Part shown: positions 7,758 to 16,539 of the stretch, piece by piece | Layout of the letters: each line of letters starts with the position of its first letter | Position numbering within the stretch: position 1 is the first letter of the stretch | Assembly: GCF_014268755.2 (NCBI RefSeq) | Contig: NZ_CP077093.1 | Location: forward strand, 4,266,001-4,330,000 | Direction of reading: 5' to 3' | Length of the DNA stretch: 64,000 bases | Source of the DNA: Pseudomonas vanderleydeniana | Lineage (GTDB): Bacteria > Pseudomonadota > Gammaproteobacteria > Pseudomonadales > Pseudomonadaceae | Notes under the pieces: generated by a model | Database searches by the model: none | The model's input: only the letters and a program-made list of their open reading frames with translations | What the model was told of the DNA's origin: nothing | Program-made: the position numbers and the translations under genes

Positions 7758-8936
7758 TCAGGACGCGGGTAGCACCTCACTGCCAGGCGTGGTCCGGTCG
7801 ATCAGGCGAATGCTGTCACGCCCACCCCGCTTGGAATCGTAAAGTGCTGCATCGCTCTGCTCGATCAGGGCCGCCAGGCTGCTGGGCGGCTGGTCGAAGA
7901 GATTGGCACCAATACTCAGGGTTACCGCTTGAGGGGTGTTGAAGGTCTGGTGAACGTTCTGATAGAACTGCTCACGCAACACATCGCCCAAGTGCACCAC
8001 CTGCTCGTGCGAGGTGTCGCTCAACAGGATAACGAATTCGTCCCCTCCCAGACGGGCGGCCAGCGCACCTTCAGGCAATATCGAACGAATCATCTCGCTC
8101 AGCGCGACGAGCAACCGGTCCCCGGCGGTGTGGCCGTAGAGGTCGTTGATCTGCTTGAAGTGGTCGACATCGATCAGCAGCAAGGCCCCCGGTCGAGCAC
8201 CCGAGACCTCTTCGAACAGCCGTGGGGCACGTACTTCCAGGGCGCGGCGGTTGTACAGCGCGGTCAGTGGATCACGAGCCGCCAGCCGCGCGATCCGCTT
8301 CTCCCGGCGATAGCGCTCGGTACCGGTCATCGACAACGCGATCAGCATGACTGCCATCACGCCCTCGACCAGGGAAATCTGGATGATCTCGCCACGAAAC
8401 GCGGCAAGGTCGATCAAGGTGCCTGGAAGGATCGTCGACAGCGCCTTCATCAGATAGAAAACCCCGTGGATCAACAGGACATAACGCAGTTGCACGGCCC
8501 CCACGCTCAACGAGTTGCCGTGCGGGCGCAGCAGAAAACTGGCACGCAGGGTCACCAGGGACACCATCAGCGAGTTGACCAGCATCATGATCTTCGACCA
8601 CGAGGGATCATTGGGCAGCAACAGCATGGCAACCCAGACCACGACAACCAGGAACCAGATACGGGAGAGACGTGTTTCCGTGAATCGCGCAACGCCCATC
8701 AGGAAAAGCCAGTGGGCGGTGACGAGCAGGCCGTTGGCAAACCAGATCCCGATCAGCAGAAAACCACTGCCTCGCAACAGGGCGAGTGTCGAGCCGATAC
8801 TGATGGTTGCAAAACCCGAGCTCCAGAACAGCAACGATGGCTCACGAACGCTGCGCCACTCGATCGCCAGGTACAGCGCGGCAGCGGCCGCCAGGGCAAT
8901 CGTGAGTGTCAACATCGTGGTGGGGTCAAGCGACAT
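7758..8936 (-). CDS. membrane-bound GGDEF diguanylate cyclase
   Basis: A 392-residue protein with about six or seven N-terminal membrane helices (residues about 5-205) followed by a GGDEF domain. The substrate region reads DVDHFKQIND (about 256-265) and the active site is an intact GGDEF at about 297-301, so synthesis of cyclic di-GMP from two GTP is expected. The inhibitory RxxD site normally five residues before GGDEF is absent (PEGA there), so product inhibition at the I-site is unlikely. No EAL domain is present. It is a single gene, convergent with the coiled-coil gene and followed upstream by a same-strand MocR gene. Confidence 0.93.
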   Translation of the reverse strand: MSLDPTTMLTLTIALAAAAALYLAIEWRSVREPSLLFWSSGFATISIGSTLALLRGSGFLLIGIWFANGLLVTAHWLFLMGVARFTETRLSRIWFLVVVVWVAMLLLPNDPSWSKIMMLVNSLMVSLVTLRASFLLRPHGNSLSVGAVQLRYVLLIHGVFYLMKALSTILPGTLIDLAAFRGEIIQISLVEGVMAVMLIALSMTGTERYRREKRIARLAARDPLTALYNRRALEVRAPRLFEEVSGARPGALLLIDVDHFKQINDLYGHTAGDRLLVALSEMIRSILPEGALAARLGGDEFVILLSDTSHEQVVHLGDVLREQFYQNVHQTFNTPQAVTLSIGANLFDQPPSSLAALIEQSDAALYDSKRGGRDSIRLIDRTTPGSEVLPAS

Positions 8937-9043
8937 ATACGGACTAGCCTTTCTACTTACGGAACAAAAGTGTCAATAGTAATGCTTTTCCCTGCCGCCA
9001 GCTTTTCCAGAGATGGCTTTTTGCCAACTTTCTGACAGACAGA

Positions 9044-10390
9044 CTAGATCGGAAAACCTTCGATGACCTGTCGGACGCGCACCAGAACGGACTCCAGTTG
9101 CATCGAAAGCACCGAACCGAGCCCCAACCTCAAGGCATGGGGCGCATGTCGGGTGGTCGCATAGGCCTCGGCCTTGGAGACGGCAATACCGTTTTCAGCC
9201 AAGGCGGTGGCGATCCGGTCCATGCGCAGCTCGCCAGGCAAGCGTAGCCAAAGAAACAACGACGCCGGATGAGCAACAACTTCCATGCCAGCAAACACCT
9301 GCCGGGCAATCGCCTGTCGACGGCGCGCCTCGTCACGCAGCCAGCGCTCCTGACGGGCTGCCGTACCATCGGCGATCCAGCGCGTCGCCATGGCCGTGAT
9401 CACGCTCGGCATGCTCCAGGAACTGGCTCGAATCACCTCCTTCACCCGCGCGCGATAGGCGGGAGGCACCACGATAAAGCCGAAACGCAGTCCGCTGGCC
9501 AGGCTCTTGGACAGGCTGGAAACGTAAAGCGTGCGCTCGGGCGCCAATGTCGCCAGCGCAGGCGGCGCATCATCCGCCAAGTACGTGTAGCTGGCATCCT
9601 CGATCAACAGGCAGTCATGCTGCCGGGCTATGGCGACCAGCCGCTGACGCTGGTTCATGTCCAACACCCAGCCCAACGGGTTGTGCAACGTGGGCATGGC
9701 GTAGATCGCCCGGACCCGCTGCTGTCGGCACAATGCGTCGAGCGCTTCCAAGTCCGGTCCCCCGGGCAATCCGGGAACCGGTTGCAAAGCCAGCCTCTGC
9801 ACACCGGCCAGCATCTTGAAGCCGGGATAGGTCAAGGCATCGACAGCCACCACATCGTGAGGCTGGAGCAAGGCACGCACACAGATGTCCAGCCCCTGCT
9901 GGGCACCGTTGACCAGCAACACCTGCTCGGTTTCCACCGTCAGGCCGCGCTCCCTGGCGAGGAAATCGCTGACGATCCGCCGCTCGTGGCGCCGGCCACC
10001 CGGTGGTTGCTGGTGCATCAGCGCCGCCAAGTCACCGCTGCCCGCCAGCTCACGCAGCAGGCTGCGCAATTGATCTGCCTGGCCAGGCCAGACGGGATGA
10101 TTGAACGACAGGTCGATCGCGCCGGCACTCAGTCGGGCCTCATCGCCACTGTCCCACTCGCGTTGACGTGGACGATCGCGCACGAAGGTGCCTCGCCCCG
10201 TCTCGCCCACGACCAGTCCCATGGATTTGAGCTGAGCGTAGACCTTGCTGGCCGAGGCGATCGCCATGCCATGCCGGCTGGCCAGTTGACGATGGGTGGG
10301 CAATGCAGTGCCAGGGGGTAAACGGCCGCTGCGGATATCCGCAATCAGAGTCTCGAGCGCCAGAGAAACGGGAGATGCAGCCACGGGCAA
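9044..10390 (-). CDS. MocR-type (GntR/aminotransferase fusion) transcriptional regulator
   Basis: About 448 residues: an N-terminal GntR winged helix-turn-helix (LPPGTALPTHRQLASRHGMA and following) joined to a fold-type I aminotransferase-like domain with the PLP lysine in SSLSKSLASGLRFG. This is the MocR architecture, in which PLP or its adduct with an amino compound controls DNA binding. I chose the TTG at 10390, downstream of AGGG; a GTG at 10384 is also possible, and the longest open frame (to 10441) would start inside the promoter region. It is divergent from a hotdog thioesterase gene, its most likely target. Confidence 0.85.
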   Translation of the reverse strand: MPVAASPVSLALETLIADIRSGRLPPGTALPTHRQLASRHGMAIASASKVYAQLKSMGLVVGETGRGTFVRDRPRQREWDSGDEARLSAGAIDLSFNHPVWPGQADQLRSLLRELAGSGDLAALMHQQPPGGRRHERRIVSDFLARERGLTVETEQVLLVNGAQQGLDICVRALLQPHDVVAVDALTYPGFKMLAGVQRLALQPVPGLPGGPDLEALDALCRQQRVRAIYAMPTLHNPLGWVLDMNQRQRLVAIARQHDCLLIEDASYTYLADDAPPALATLAPERTLYVSSLSKSLASGLRFGFIVVPPAYRARVKEVIRASSWSMPSVITAMATRWIADGTAARQERWLRDEARRRQAIARQVFAGMEVVAHPASLFLWLRLPGELRMDRIATALAENGIAVSKAEAYATTRHAPHALRLGLGSVLSMQLESVLVRVRQVIEGFPI

Positions 10391-10440
10391 TGTCCCTAGG
10401 ACAATTTTTTGATTGTTCCATTCTAGACAGACACACTCCA
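10391..10440. promoter_or_regulatory. probable MocR operator in divergent promoter
   Basis: Between the MocR gene and the thioesterase lie an inverted repeat TGTCC-CTA-GGACA (10391-10403), an adjoining inverted repeat ACAAT...ATTGT (10401-10416), and a further CTAGACAG half-match downstream. MocR proteins commonly bind paired sites in such divergent regions. Assignment to this regulator is inferred from position. Confidence 0.45.
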
Positions 10441-10485
10441 ACCGCCCAGTCGTTCAATGACGATACTCATCTGACCGGAGGTTGC

Positions 10486-10971
10486 ATGAACACCCTCGCC
10501 CACCCGCTCCCCGTACTGGATTACCTGCAACGCCAACTGGACAGCACGCTGGCCGCCGACGATGCCACCCACATGCGCTACCCGACGGCGATTTCACGCC
10601 TGCTGGGCTTTCGCCTGGTCGCCATCGGCGAGGCCACGGCCACCCTGGAGCTCGATGCCGATGCGGCACTGCATGGCAACCAGCAAGGTACGGTCCACGG
10701 GGGGCTGTTGTGCGAGTTGGCAGATGCCGCCATCGGTACGGCACACTCGACGCTGATGCGGGAAACGGAGAGTTTTACCAGTATCGACCTGAAGGCGACG
10801 TTCCTGCGCCCTGTCTGGCAATCACGACTGATCGCCCGAGCCCGGGCAGTCCACCAGGGCCGGACGATCAGTCATTATCTTTGCGAGATCGAACGTGAAG
10901 ACGGCAAGCTCGTTGCCAGTGTCAGCAGTACGGTAATGACGCTGCGCGACGAGCAGGCCCGGGGGCGATGA
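10486..10971 (+). CDS. PaaI-type hotdog-fold thioesterase
   Basis: A 161-residue protein with the hotdog thioesterase signature HGGLLCELADAAIGTA near the middle and a trailing FLRPVW segment, as in PaaI/YigI-type acyl-CoA thioesterases. It should hydrolyse an aryl- or acyl-CoA thioester in the cytoplasm. The start at 10486 is fixed by a strong CGGAGG ribosome site 5 bases upstream. It is divergently transcribed from a MocR regulator and appears to be a single-gene unit. Confidence 0.85.
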   Translation: MNTLAHPLPVLDYLQRQLDSTLAADDATHMRYPTAISRLLGFRLVAIGEATATLELDADAALHGNQQGTVHGGLLCELADAAIGTAHSTLMRETESFTSIDLKATFLRPVWQSRLIARARAVHQGRTISHYLCEIEREDGKLVASVSSTVMTLRDEQARGR

Positions 10972-11004
10972 ACGTGCGCAGCTCAGGGGTGGGCATCAGG
11001 CGGG

Positions 11005-12066
11005 TCAGAGGTGGTCCGCGTCGATCACCGCCTTGGCGAACGCTTCTGGCGCCTCCTGCGGCAGGTTGTGGCCGATGCCGCCGTTGATCAGGCGGAATTC
11101 GTACTTGCCGGTGAAGCGCTTGGCGTAATCCTCGGGTGCCGGATGCGGAGCACCGTTGGCGTCGCCCTCCAGGGTGATGGTCGGCACGCTGATCGAAGGC
11201 GCCGTGGCCAGCTTCTGCTCCAGCGCCTCGTACTGCGGCTCACCCTGGACCAGGCCCAGACGCCAGCGGTAGTTGAACACCGTGATGTCAACGTGATCGG
11301 GGTTTTCCAGGGCCTTGGCGCTGCGGTCATAGGTGGCATCATCGAACGCCCACTTCGGCGAAGCCGTCTGCCAGATCAACTTGGCAAAATCATGGGTGTT
11401 CTTCTCGTAGCCGGCACGACCGCGGTCAGTGGCGAAGTAGAACTGGTACCACCATTGCAATTCGGCCTTGGGCGGCAACGGGTTCTTGCCAGCCGCCTGG
11501 TTGCCGATCAGGTAACCGCTGACCGAGACCAGGGCCTTGACCCGCTCCGGCCACAGCGCCGAGACGATGTCCGCCGAGCGCGCACCCCAGTCGTAGCCAC
11601 CGAGCACGGCCTTCTTGATCTGCAGCGCATCCATGAAGTCGATGACGTCACTGGCCAACGCGGCGGGCTGACCGTTGCGCAGGGTTTTCTCAGAGAGGAA
11701 GTGCGTGTCGCCGTAGCCACGGGCATAAGGCATCAGCACCCGGTAGCCCTTGGCGGCCAGCAACGGTGCAACTTCGTCGTAGCTGTGAATGTCGTACGGC
11801 CAGCCGTGCAGCAGGATCACCACCGGGCCGTTGGCCGGGCCGGTTTCGGCATAGGCCACGTCGAGCAACCCGGCCTTGATGTGCTTGAGCGGGCCGAAAG
11901 GCGAAGGGGCAGCATGGGAAGCACTGGCACTGCTCGCATCGACCTGCGCGGCGGCAGCCGTTTGCGTCTGGGCCACACCGAAAATGCCGAACAGGGCGAG
12001 TGCGAGCATCGACGAGCCGGCCAGGCGGCGGCCATTACCGTTTTTGTTGTGCAGTGCCTTCTTCAT
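11005..12066 (-). CDS. secreted alpha/beta hydrolase, epoxide hydrolase-like
   Basis: A 353-residue protein with an N-terminal signal peptide (positively charged start, then SSMLALALFGIFGVAQTQ). The alpha/beta hydrolase core shows the oxyanion motif HGWP, an aspartate nucleophile in GGYDWGARSA (as in epoxide hydrolases and haloalkane dehalogenases rather than the serine esterases), the acid in LEGDANG and the histidine in GIGHNLP. Periplasmic or exported hydrolysis of an epoxide or related substrate is likely. The ATG at 12066 has a GGAGAG site 6 bases upstream. A repeated GATACAC element lies upstream. Confidence 0.85.
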   Translation of the reverse strand: MKKALHNKNGNGRRLAGSSMLALALFGIFGVAQTQTAAAAQVDASSASASHAAPSPFGPLKHIKAGLLDVAYAETGPANGPVVILLHGWPYDIHSYDEVAPLLAAKGYRVLMPYARGYGDTHFLSEKTLRNGQPAALASDVIDFMDALQIKKAVLGGYDWGARSADIVSALWPERVKALVSVSGYLIGNQAAGKNPLPPKAELQWWYQFYFATDRGRAGYEKNTHDFAKLIWQTASPKWAFDDATYDRSAKALENPDHVDITVFNYRWRLGLVQGEPQYEALEQKLATAPSISVPTITLEGDANGAPHPAPEDYAKRFTGKYEFRLINGGIGHNLPQEAPEAFAKAVIDADHL

Positions 12067-12187
12067 GGTGATCTCTCCGTTGCCAGCCATTGGTCAGGGG
12101 TCTGGATGACGCCCTTCAAACCTTGGATGCATTTGACCCCCTCGACGTATCCGGCCTGTGTCTAATCCCTGGTCATTGGGAAAGCCT

Positions 12188-12224
12188 GTGTATCGGTCTG
12201 CGGTATGGATACACTCTGATACAC
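12188..12224. promoter_or_regulatory. inverted and direct GTGTATC/GATACAC repeats upstream of hydrolase gene
   Basis: GTGTATC (12188-12194) is followed by two GATACAC copies (12208-12214 and 12218-12224), giving one inverted and one direct pair. It sits about 120-160 bases upstream of the epoxide-hydrolase-like gene on the minus strand. The arrangement looks like an operator, but no regulator gene is next to it. Confidence 0.45.
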
Positions 12225-12273
12225 AACCACCTATCAATCACCTGCCTTGCAAACCTCAAACCGGCCGCCCCCT

Positions 12274-12888
12274 TCAGACACGTCTCAGGTGCGACTCGAT
12301 CAGCGCCGCGACTTCCACCGCATGAGTATGTCCCAGGTCATGGCCACCTCCAGCGAACACCTGCAAGTCGGCGTTTGGCAGCAACTGCGCCAGGCGCTGC
12401 CCAACCCCGACCGGACTGATCGGATCGGCGTCTCCCCAAAGCAGCAGGACCGGCATGCGCAACTCGGCCATGCGTGCCGAGAGATCGCGCTGCTCGTCCA
12501 GGAACCAGCGCGGCAGGCCTGGATAGGTGGCGGCGAAATCCGCTCGCCAGTCTTCAGCGCCAAAGGCCGACATGTCCACGCCGCCAGAAGTAACCGTCAG
12601 GATCAGGTGCGTAATCAAATCGGGGCGTTCGAGCGCTGCGCGTACCGCAACGATACCGCCCATGGATTGGGCCACCAGGGCAGCAGGCCGGTCGATCTCG
12701 CCCAGTACGAGGTCGACCAGGTCCTCAAGGCCGTTCACTTTCGGGTTGGCCGGCGTATCGCCAAAACCGGGCCAGCCGAAATGAAGCGCTTGCGCCGGAT
12801 GGGCGATACGCTCGGCGGCCGGGAGCCAGAACCGGGTATTACCGGAGGCGCCCGGGAGGAAGAGGAGTTTTTCCGGGAGTAAGCTCAT
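12274..12888 (-). CDS. small alpha/beta hydrolase (serine type)
   Basis: A 204-residue cytoplasmic alpha/beta hydrolase. The nucleophile serine is in AQSMGG, the acid in WGDADPI and the histidine in GGHDLGHTH; LFLPGASG forms the oxyanion region. It belongs to the broad esterase/lactonase type and the substrate cannot be inferred. I use the ATG at 12888, which is preceded by AGGA at a workable distance, rather than the ATG at 12897. It is a single gene between the FabF gene and the other hydrolase, on the same strand as both. Confidence 0.8.
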   Translation of the reverse strand: MSLLPEKLLFLPGASGNTRFWLPAAERIAHPAQALHFGWPGFGDTPANPKVNGLEDLVDLVLGEIDRPAALVAQSMGGIVAVRAALERPDLITHLILTVTSGGVDMSAFGAEDWRADFAATYPGLPRWFLDEQRDLSARMAELRMPVLLLWGDADPISPVGVGQRLAQLLPNADLQVFAGGGHDLGHTHAVEVAALIESHLRRV

Positions 12889-12922
12889 TCGATGCATCCT
12901 GCTTGGAAATCGCGCGGAGCGG

Positions 12923-12939
12923 GACTATCGCAGATAGTC
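12923..12939. promoter_or_regulatory. perfect palindrome upstream of small hydrolase
   Basis: GACTATC-GCA-GATAGTC has 7-base perfect arms and lies 35 bases upstream of the hydrolase start, at promoter position for a minus-strand gene. Its form fits a dimeric repressor site. No adjacent regulator gene is visible. Confidence 0.5.
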
Positions 12940-13038
12940 TCGGATGTGGGCCAGAGCATTCGCGTCGTGGGTGCAATCAACTCTGCCAGGACGATCGACG
13001 TCCCTTTCCTGCGGGACGCCGAATTCAAGATCCAACCT

Positions 13039-14307
13039 CTAGATCCAGCGTTTGAACACCACGCTGGCATTCACGCCACCAAACCCGAAGCCATTGGACA
13101 GCGCATAGTCCATTGACAGTTGGCGGGCCTGGCCACGGACCAGGTCGAGGCCTTCGGCGGCCTCATCGGGGTTCTCCAGGTTGAGCGTCGCGGGGGCCAC
13201 CTGGTCGCGCAGCGCCAACACCGTGAAGATCGCCTCGATCCCCCCTGCCGCCCCCAGCAGGTGCCCGGTGGCGGACTTGGTCGAGCTGATCGCCGGGCCG
13301 CCCTGGCTCCCGAATACAGCCCTGATCGCCGCCAGCTCACCCTTATCGCCCACTGGCGTCGAGGTGGCATGGGCATTCAGGTGCCCCACCTGCGCAGGTT
13401 CGATACCGGCCTGCAACAACGCCTGCTCCATGGCCCGACGAGCACCGTCACCGTCCTCGGGGCCGGCGGTCATGTGATAGGCGTCGGCACTGGTGCCATA
13501 GCCCACCAGTTCCGCCAGCGGGGTCGCGCCACGGGCCAGGGCATGCTCCAGCTCCTCGATCACCAGCAGGCCAGCGCCCTCGCCCATGACGAAGCCGTCG
13601 CGAGCCTGGTCGAAAGGGCGGGAGGCTCGTTGCGGGGCATCATTGAAATCACTCGACAGCGCCCGCGCGGCGGCGAAGCCAGCCAGGCTGACCCGGTGGA
13701 TGCAGGCCTCGGCCCCACCGCAGACCGCCACGTCGATCTCTGCGGCACGAATCATCCGCGCCGCATCACCAATGGCCTGGACGCCCGCGGCACAGGCCGT
13801 CACCGGTGTACCGAGCGGGCCCTTGAAGCCATGACGGATCGAGACATGCCCGGCCGCCATGTTGCCGAGGAACGAGGGGATGGTGAATGGCGACAGGCGT
13901 CGCGGCCCCTTGCTGTCGGTGGTGCGCACCGCGTCGGCGATGGCCGGAAAGCCCCCCACGCCGGTGGCGATGATGGTACCGGTACGGGCCTGTGCCTGCG
14001 GCATGTCCGGAGCCCAGCCTGCCTGGGTCAATGCCTGCTCGGCAGCCGCCAGCGCGAACAGGATGAAGCGATCCATCTTGCGCTGCTCCTTGGCCGCCAG
14101 TAGCTGGTCAGGATCGAAGCCAGCCTCCGGGTCCTGGAGGCGGTCCGGAACCTGGCCACCAATGCTGATCGGCAGGTCACCGACCAGTTCCGGGGATAGC
14201 GGTCGTATCCCCGACCGGCCGGCCAGCAGGCGCTGCCAGACCGGTTCCACGCCACAGCCCAACGGGGTCAGTGCGCCCATGCCCGTGACAACGATACGTT
14301 TGTTCAT
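13039..14307 (-). CDS. beta-ketoacyl-ACP synthase II paralogue (FabF-like)
   Basis: A 422-residue condensing enzyme with the Cys-His-His triad: cysteine in TACAAG, histidines in NAHATSTP and TGHLLGAAGG. It elongates acyl-ACP with malonyl-ACP. It is full length for FabF, but it is not next to acpP or other fab genes, so it is probably an accessory paralogue. An AAGGAG site precedes the start. It is divergent from an HxlR-family regulator with a clear inverted repeat between them. Confidence 0.92.
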   Translation of the reverse strand: MNKRIVVTGMGALTPLGCGVEPVWQRLLAGRSGIRPLSPELVGDLPISIGGQVPDRLQDPEAGFDPDQLLAAKEQRKMDRFILFALAAAEQALTQAGWAPDMPQAQARTGTIIATGVGGFPAIADAVRTTDSKGPRRLSPFTIPSFLGNMAAGHVSIRHGFKGPLGTPVTACAAGVQAIGDAARMIRAAEIDVAVCGGAEACIHRVSLAGFAAARALSSDFNDAPQRASRPFDQARDGFVMGEGAGLLVIEELEHALARGATPLAELVGYGTSADAYHMTAGPEDGDGARRAMEQALLQAGIEPAQVGHLNAHATSTPVGDKGELAAIRAVFGSQGGPAISSTKSATGHLLGAAGGIEAIFTVLALRDQVAPATLNLENPDEAAEGLDLVRGQARQLSMDYALSNGFGFGGVNASVVFKRWI

Positions 14308-14355
14308 GACAATCCAACTCCTTCAGGTTATTGAACCAGGTAATGGCCTGTGGAC

Positions 14356-14378
14356 GTTACTATCATTATGAAAGTAAC
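14356..14378. promoter_or_regulatory. HxlR-type operator between fabF paralogue and hxlR
   Basis: An inverted repeat GTTACT-(11 bases)-AGTAAC lies in the divergent promoter region, 49 bases from the fabF start and 43 from the hxlR start. The form GTTAC...GTAAC is what HxlR/DUF24 regulators generally use. Control of both genes by the adjacent regulator is inferred. Confidence 0.6.
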
Positions 14379-14420
14379 ATGCAACCTGACAAAAAGCAGA
14401 TTTCCCCTGCAGGAGCCGCC

Positions 14421-14912
14421 ATGCAGCGCAAAACCCTGATCCATGCCGAATGTCCGATCGCCCGCAGCCTCGAGCGGGTTGGCGAGTGGTGGAACATCCT
14501 GATCATGCGTGACGCCCTGCAGGGCCTGAAGCGCTTCGACGAATTTTCCCGCAGCCTGGATATCGCCCCCAACATGCTGACCCGCCGCCTCAACGGCCTG
14601 GTGGAGGACGGTTTGCTCGAGCGCGAGGCCTACAGCCAGCGCCCCTTGCGCTACCAGTACATACCGACCGCCAAGGGCCGGGATTTTCGCGTCGTGCTGA
14701 TGGCGCTGGTGGAATGGGGCAACCGCCATTACGCGCCGGAGGGTGAAAGCGTGCAGATCGTCGAGCGCGACAGCGGACGCCGGCTGCATTTCATGCTGGC
14801 GGACGACGCCGATGGCCGGCCGGTGGCGCTGGAGAACGCCACCGTGAAACCCGGGCCGGCCGCCAGCGAACAGATACGTGAGCGTCTCTCGGGGCGTCGC
14901 AACGACGCCTGA
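14421..14912 (+). CDS. HxlR family transcriptional regulator
   Basis: A 163-residue protein with the HxlR winged helix domain: CPIARSLERVGEWWNILIMRD, then FDEFSRSLDIAPNMLTRRL, then the wing region PLRYQYIPTAKGR. An N-terminal cysteine (about residue 11) is present, as in thiol- or quinone-sensing members. The ATG at 14421 has AGGAG 5 bases upstream; earlier in-frame starts lie inside the operator. It is divergent from the fabF paralogue and convergent with norR, with only 3 bases between the two stops. Confidence 0.9.
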   Translation: MQRKTLIHAECPIARSLERVGEWWNILIMRDALQGLKRFDEFSRSLDIAPNMLTRRLNGLVEDGLLEREAYSQRPLRYQYIPTAKGRDFRVVLMALVEWGNRHYAPEGESVQIVERDSGRRLHFMLADDADGRPVALENATVKPGPAASEQIRERLSGRRNDA

Positions 14913-14915
14913 GCG

Positions 14916-16451
14916 CTACTTGAGCCGCAGGCGCCGGGCCAGTTTGTGCAGGTTGCTCGGATCCACCTGCAGCAGCCGTGCGGCACCGGCCCAGTTCTCC
15001 CCGCTCAGGCTCAGGGCCTGAAGCACCTTCTGCCGCTGGCAGTCGTCGACCGCATCGGCCAGTGGCTGGAATGGCACCGCCACCAGCCCTTCCAACGGAT
15101 CTTCGACACCCGTCGCTGGCGCAAGCGAGCTGTCCAGATCAAGGACGTCCGGCCCCAGTGTCATGATCACTGCGCGACTCCCGCCACGGCTGAGCAGCTT
15201 CAGCGCAGCGCGACTGATGACGTGCTCCAGCTCGCGGACATTGCCCGGCCAGGTATAAGCCAGCAACGCCCGCTCGGCTGCTGGCGACAGGCGCAATCCG
15301 CGCAGGCCGAGCCGGGCCCGGTTGAGTTCCAGGAAATGCCCGGCCAGCACCAGCACATCCTGGCCCCGCTCACGCAACGCCGGGATTGGCACCGGGTACA
15401 CCGAGAGCCGGTGATACAGGTCGGCCCGAAACAGACCGTCGCGAATACTGTCCGGCAGGTGCCGGTTGGTGGCGGCGATGATGCGTACATCGACATGCAG
15501 CGGCCGGTCCTCGCCCAGGCGCTGGATCTCGCCATTCTGCAAGGTGCGCAGCAGCTTGGCCTGGACACTGAGTGGCAACTCGCCGACCTCATCGAGAAAC
15601 AGCGTGCCACCGCTGGCCGCGTCGAAACGACCGGCACGGTCGCTGGTGGCGCCGGAGAAGGCGCCCTTGACGTGCCCGAACAACTCGCTTTCGGCCAGGG
15701 ACTCGGGCAAGGCTGCGCAATTGACCTGAATCAGCGGCTTGTGGCTGCGCCGCGACAGCCGATGCAGGCGCCGGGCAAACAATTCCTTGCCAACCCCGGT
15801 CTCGCCCAGCAGCAAGACCGGCAGGTCGGCATCGGCCAACACATCCAGCTCGTCGAGCAACCGTTGCAACACCTCGCTTTGCCCGAGGATCTCACCGTCT
15901 TCCACTGCACCGCCCGCATCGCGCAAGTCACGGCGGGACAGGCGCAGGCCACGGTTATCCTGCTCGAGCCGGGTGACCCGCACGGCCGCCTCGATCTGCA
16001 GGGTGCAACGCTTGAGTTCGGCCTGGGCACACGAGTCGAAGGTGCCCGGCTGCAAGGCATCGAGGGTGATCGCGCCCCACGGCCGCCCTTCCACGTAAAG
16101 GCTCACGCCCATGCAGTCGTGCACCGGCAACGAGTCGCCGACCGGGTTTTCCAGCAGGCCGTCATAGGGGTCGGGCAGACGGCTATCGGGCTCGAACCAG
16201 GTTGGCTCACGCGAAGCCATGATCGCGGCCAGGCGCGGATGCTGGGCGATCACGAAACGACGTCCCAATGCCTCATGAACCAGCCCGACCGTCGCCACCG
16301 GCCGCAGGCTGTCGCCATCCAGGCGCAACAGGCACACCGCGCCACTGCCGAAGTACTCGTGCAGGGTCTGGACCAATCGTTGTAACCGCACGGCATTGGG
16401 CAGCTCGACGATCAGGTCGGCAGCCAGGCTTTCACGCAGCATGGTAATCAT
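14916..16451 (-). CDS. norR: NorR, nitric oxide-responsive sigma54 activator
   Basis: A 511-residue bacterial enhancer-binding protein. It has an N-terminal GAF domain (about 20-160), a central AAA+ domain with Walker A GETGVGKE, the sigma54-contact loop as GAFSGAT (a variant of GAFTGA), Walker B FLDEVGELP, and a C-terminal Fis-type helix-turn-helix. NorR senses NO through iron in the GAF domain and drives sigma54 promoters of NO-detoxifying genes. An alternative start at 16442 exists. It is divergent from the hemerythrin gene, with NorR sites and a sigma54 promoter between them. The related FhpR name could also apply. Confidence 0.9.
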   Translation of the reverse strand: MITMLRESLAADLIVELPNAVRLQRLVQTLHEYFGSGAVCLLRLDGDSLRPVATVGLVHEALGRRFVIAQHPRLAAIMASREPTWFEPDSRLPDPYDGLLENPVGDSLPVHDCMGVSLYVEGRPWGAITLDALQPGTFDSCAQAELKRCTLQIEAAVRVTRLEQDNRGLRLSRRDLRDAGGAVEDGEILGQSEVLQRLLDELDVLADADLPVLLLGETGVGKELFARRLHRLSRRSHKPLIQVNCAALPESLAESELFGHVKGAFSGATSDRAGRFDAASGGTLFLDEVGELPLSVQAKLLRTLQNGEIQRLGEDRPLHVDVRIIAATNRHLPDSIRDGLFRADLYHRLSVYPVPIPALRERGQDVLVLAGHFLELNRARLGLRGLRLSPAAERALLAYTWPGNVRELEHVISRAALKLLSRGGSRAVIMTLGPDVLDLDSSLAPATGVEDPLEGLVAVPFQPLADAVDDCQRQKVLQALSLSGENWAGAARLLQVDPSNLHKLARRLRLK

Positions 16452-16461
16452 CACCTTCAAG

Positions 16462-16499
16462 GGTGGAATCGACCCGAAAAGCTTCGGGTCGATTCCACC
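16462..16499. promoter_or_regulatory. paired NorR-binding sites forming a 38-bp palindrome
   Basis: Two perfect GGT-N7-ACC NorR core motifs occur at 16462-16474 and 16487-16499 in inverted orientation. Together they make a perfect inverted repeat with 17-base arms and a 4-base centre. GGT-N7-ACC is the core described for Ralstonia NorR. The repeat begins 10 bases upstream of the norR start codon and lies 41-79 bases before the sigma54 promoter of the next gene, so it can serve both activation and autoregulation. Confidence 0.78.
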
Positions 16500-16539
16500 A
16501 CGACCAAAAATAAACCCAGCAAAATCAGCCCATGGCCCT

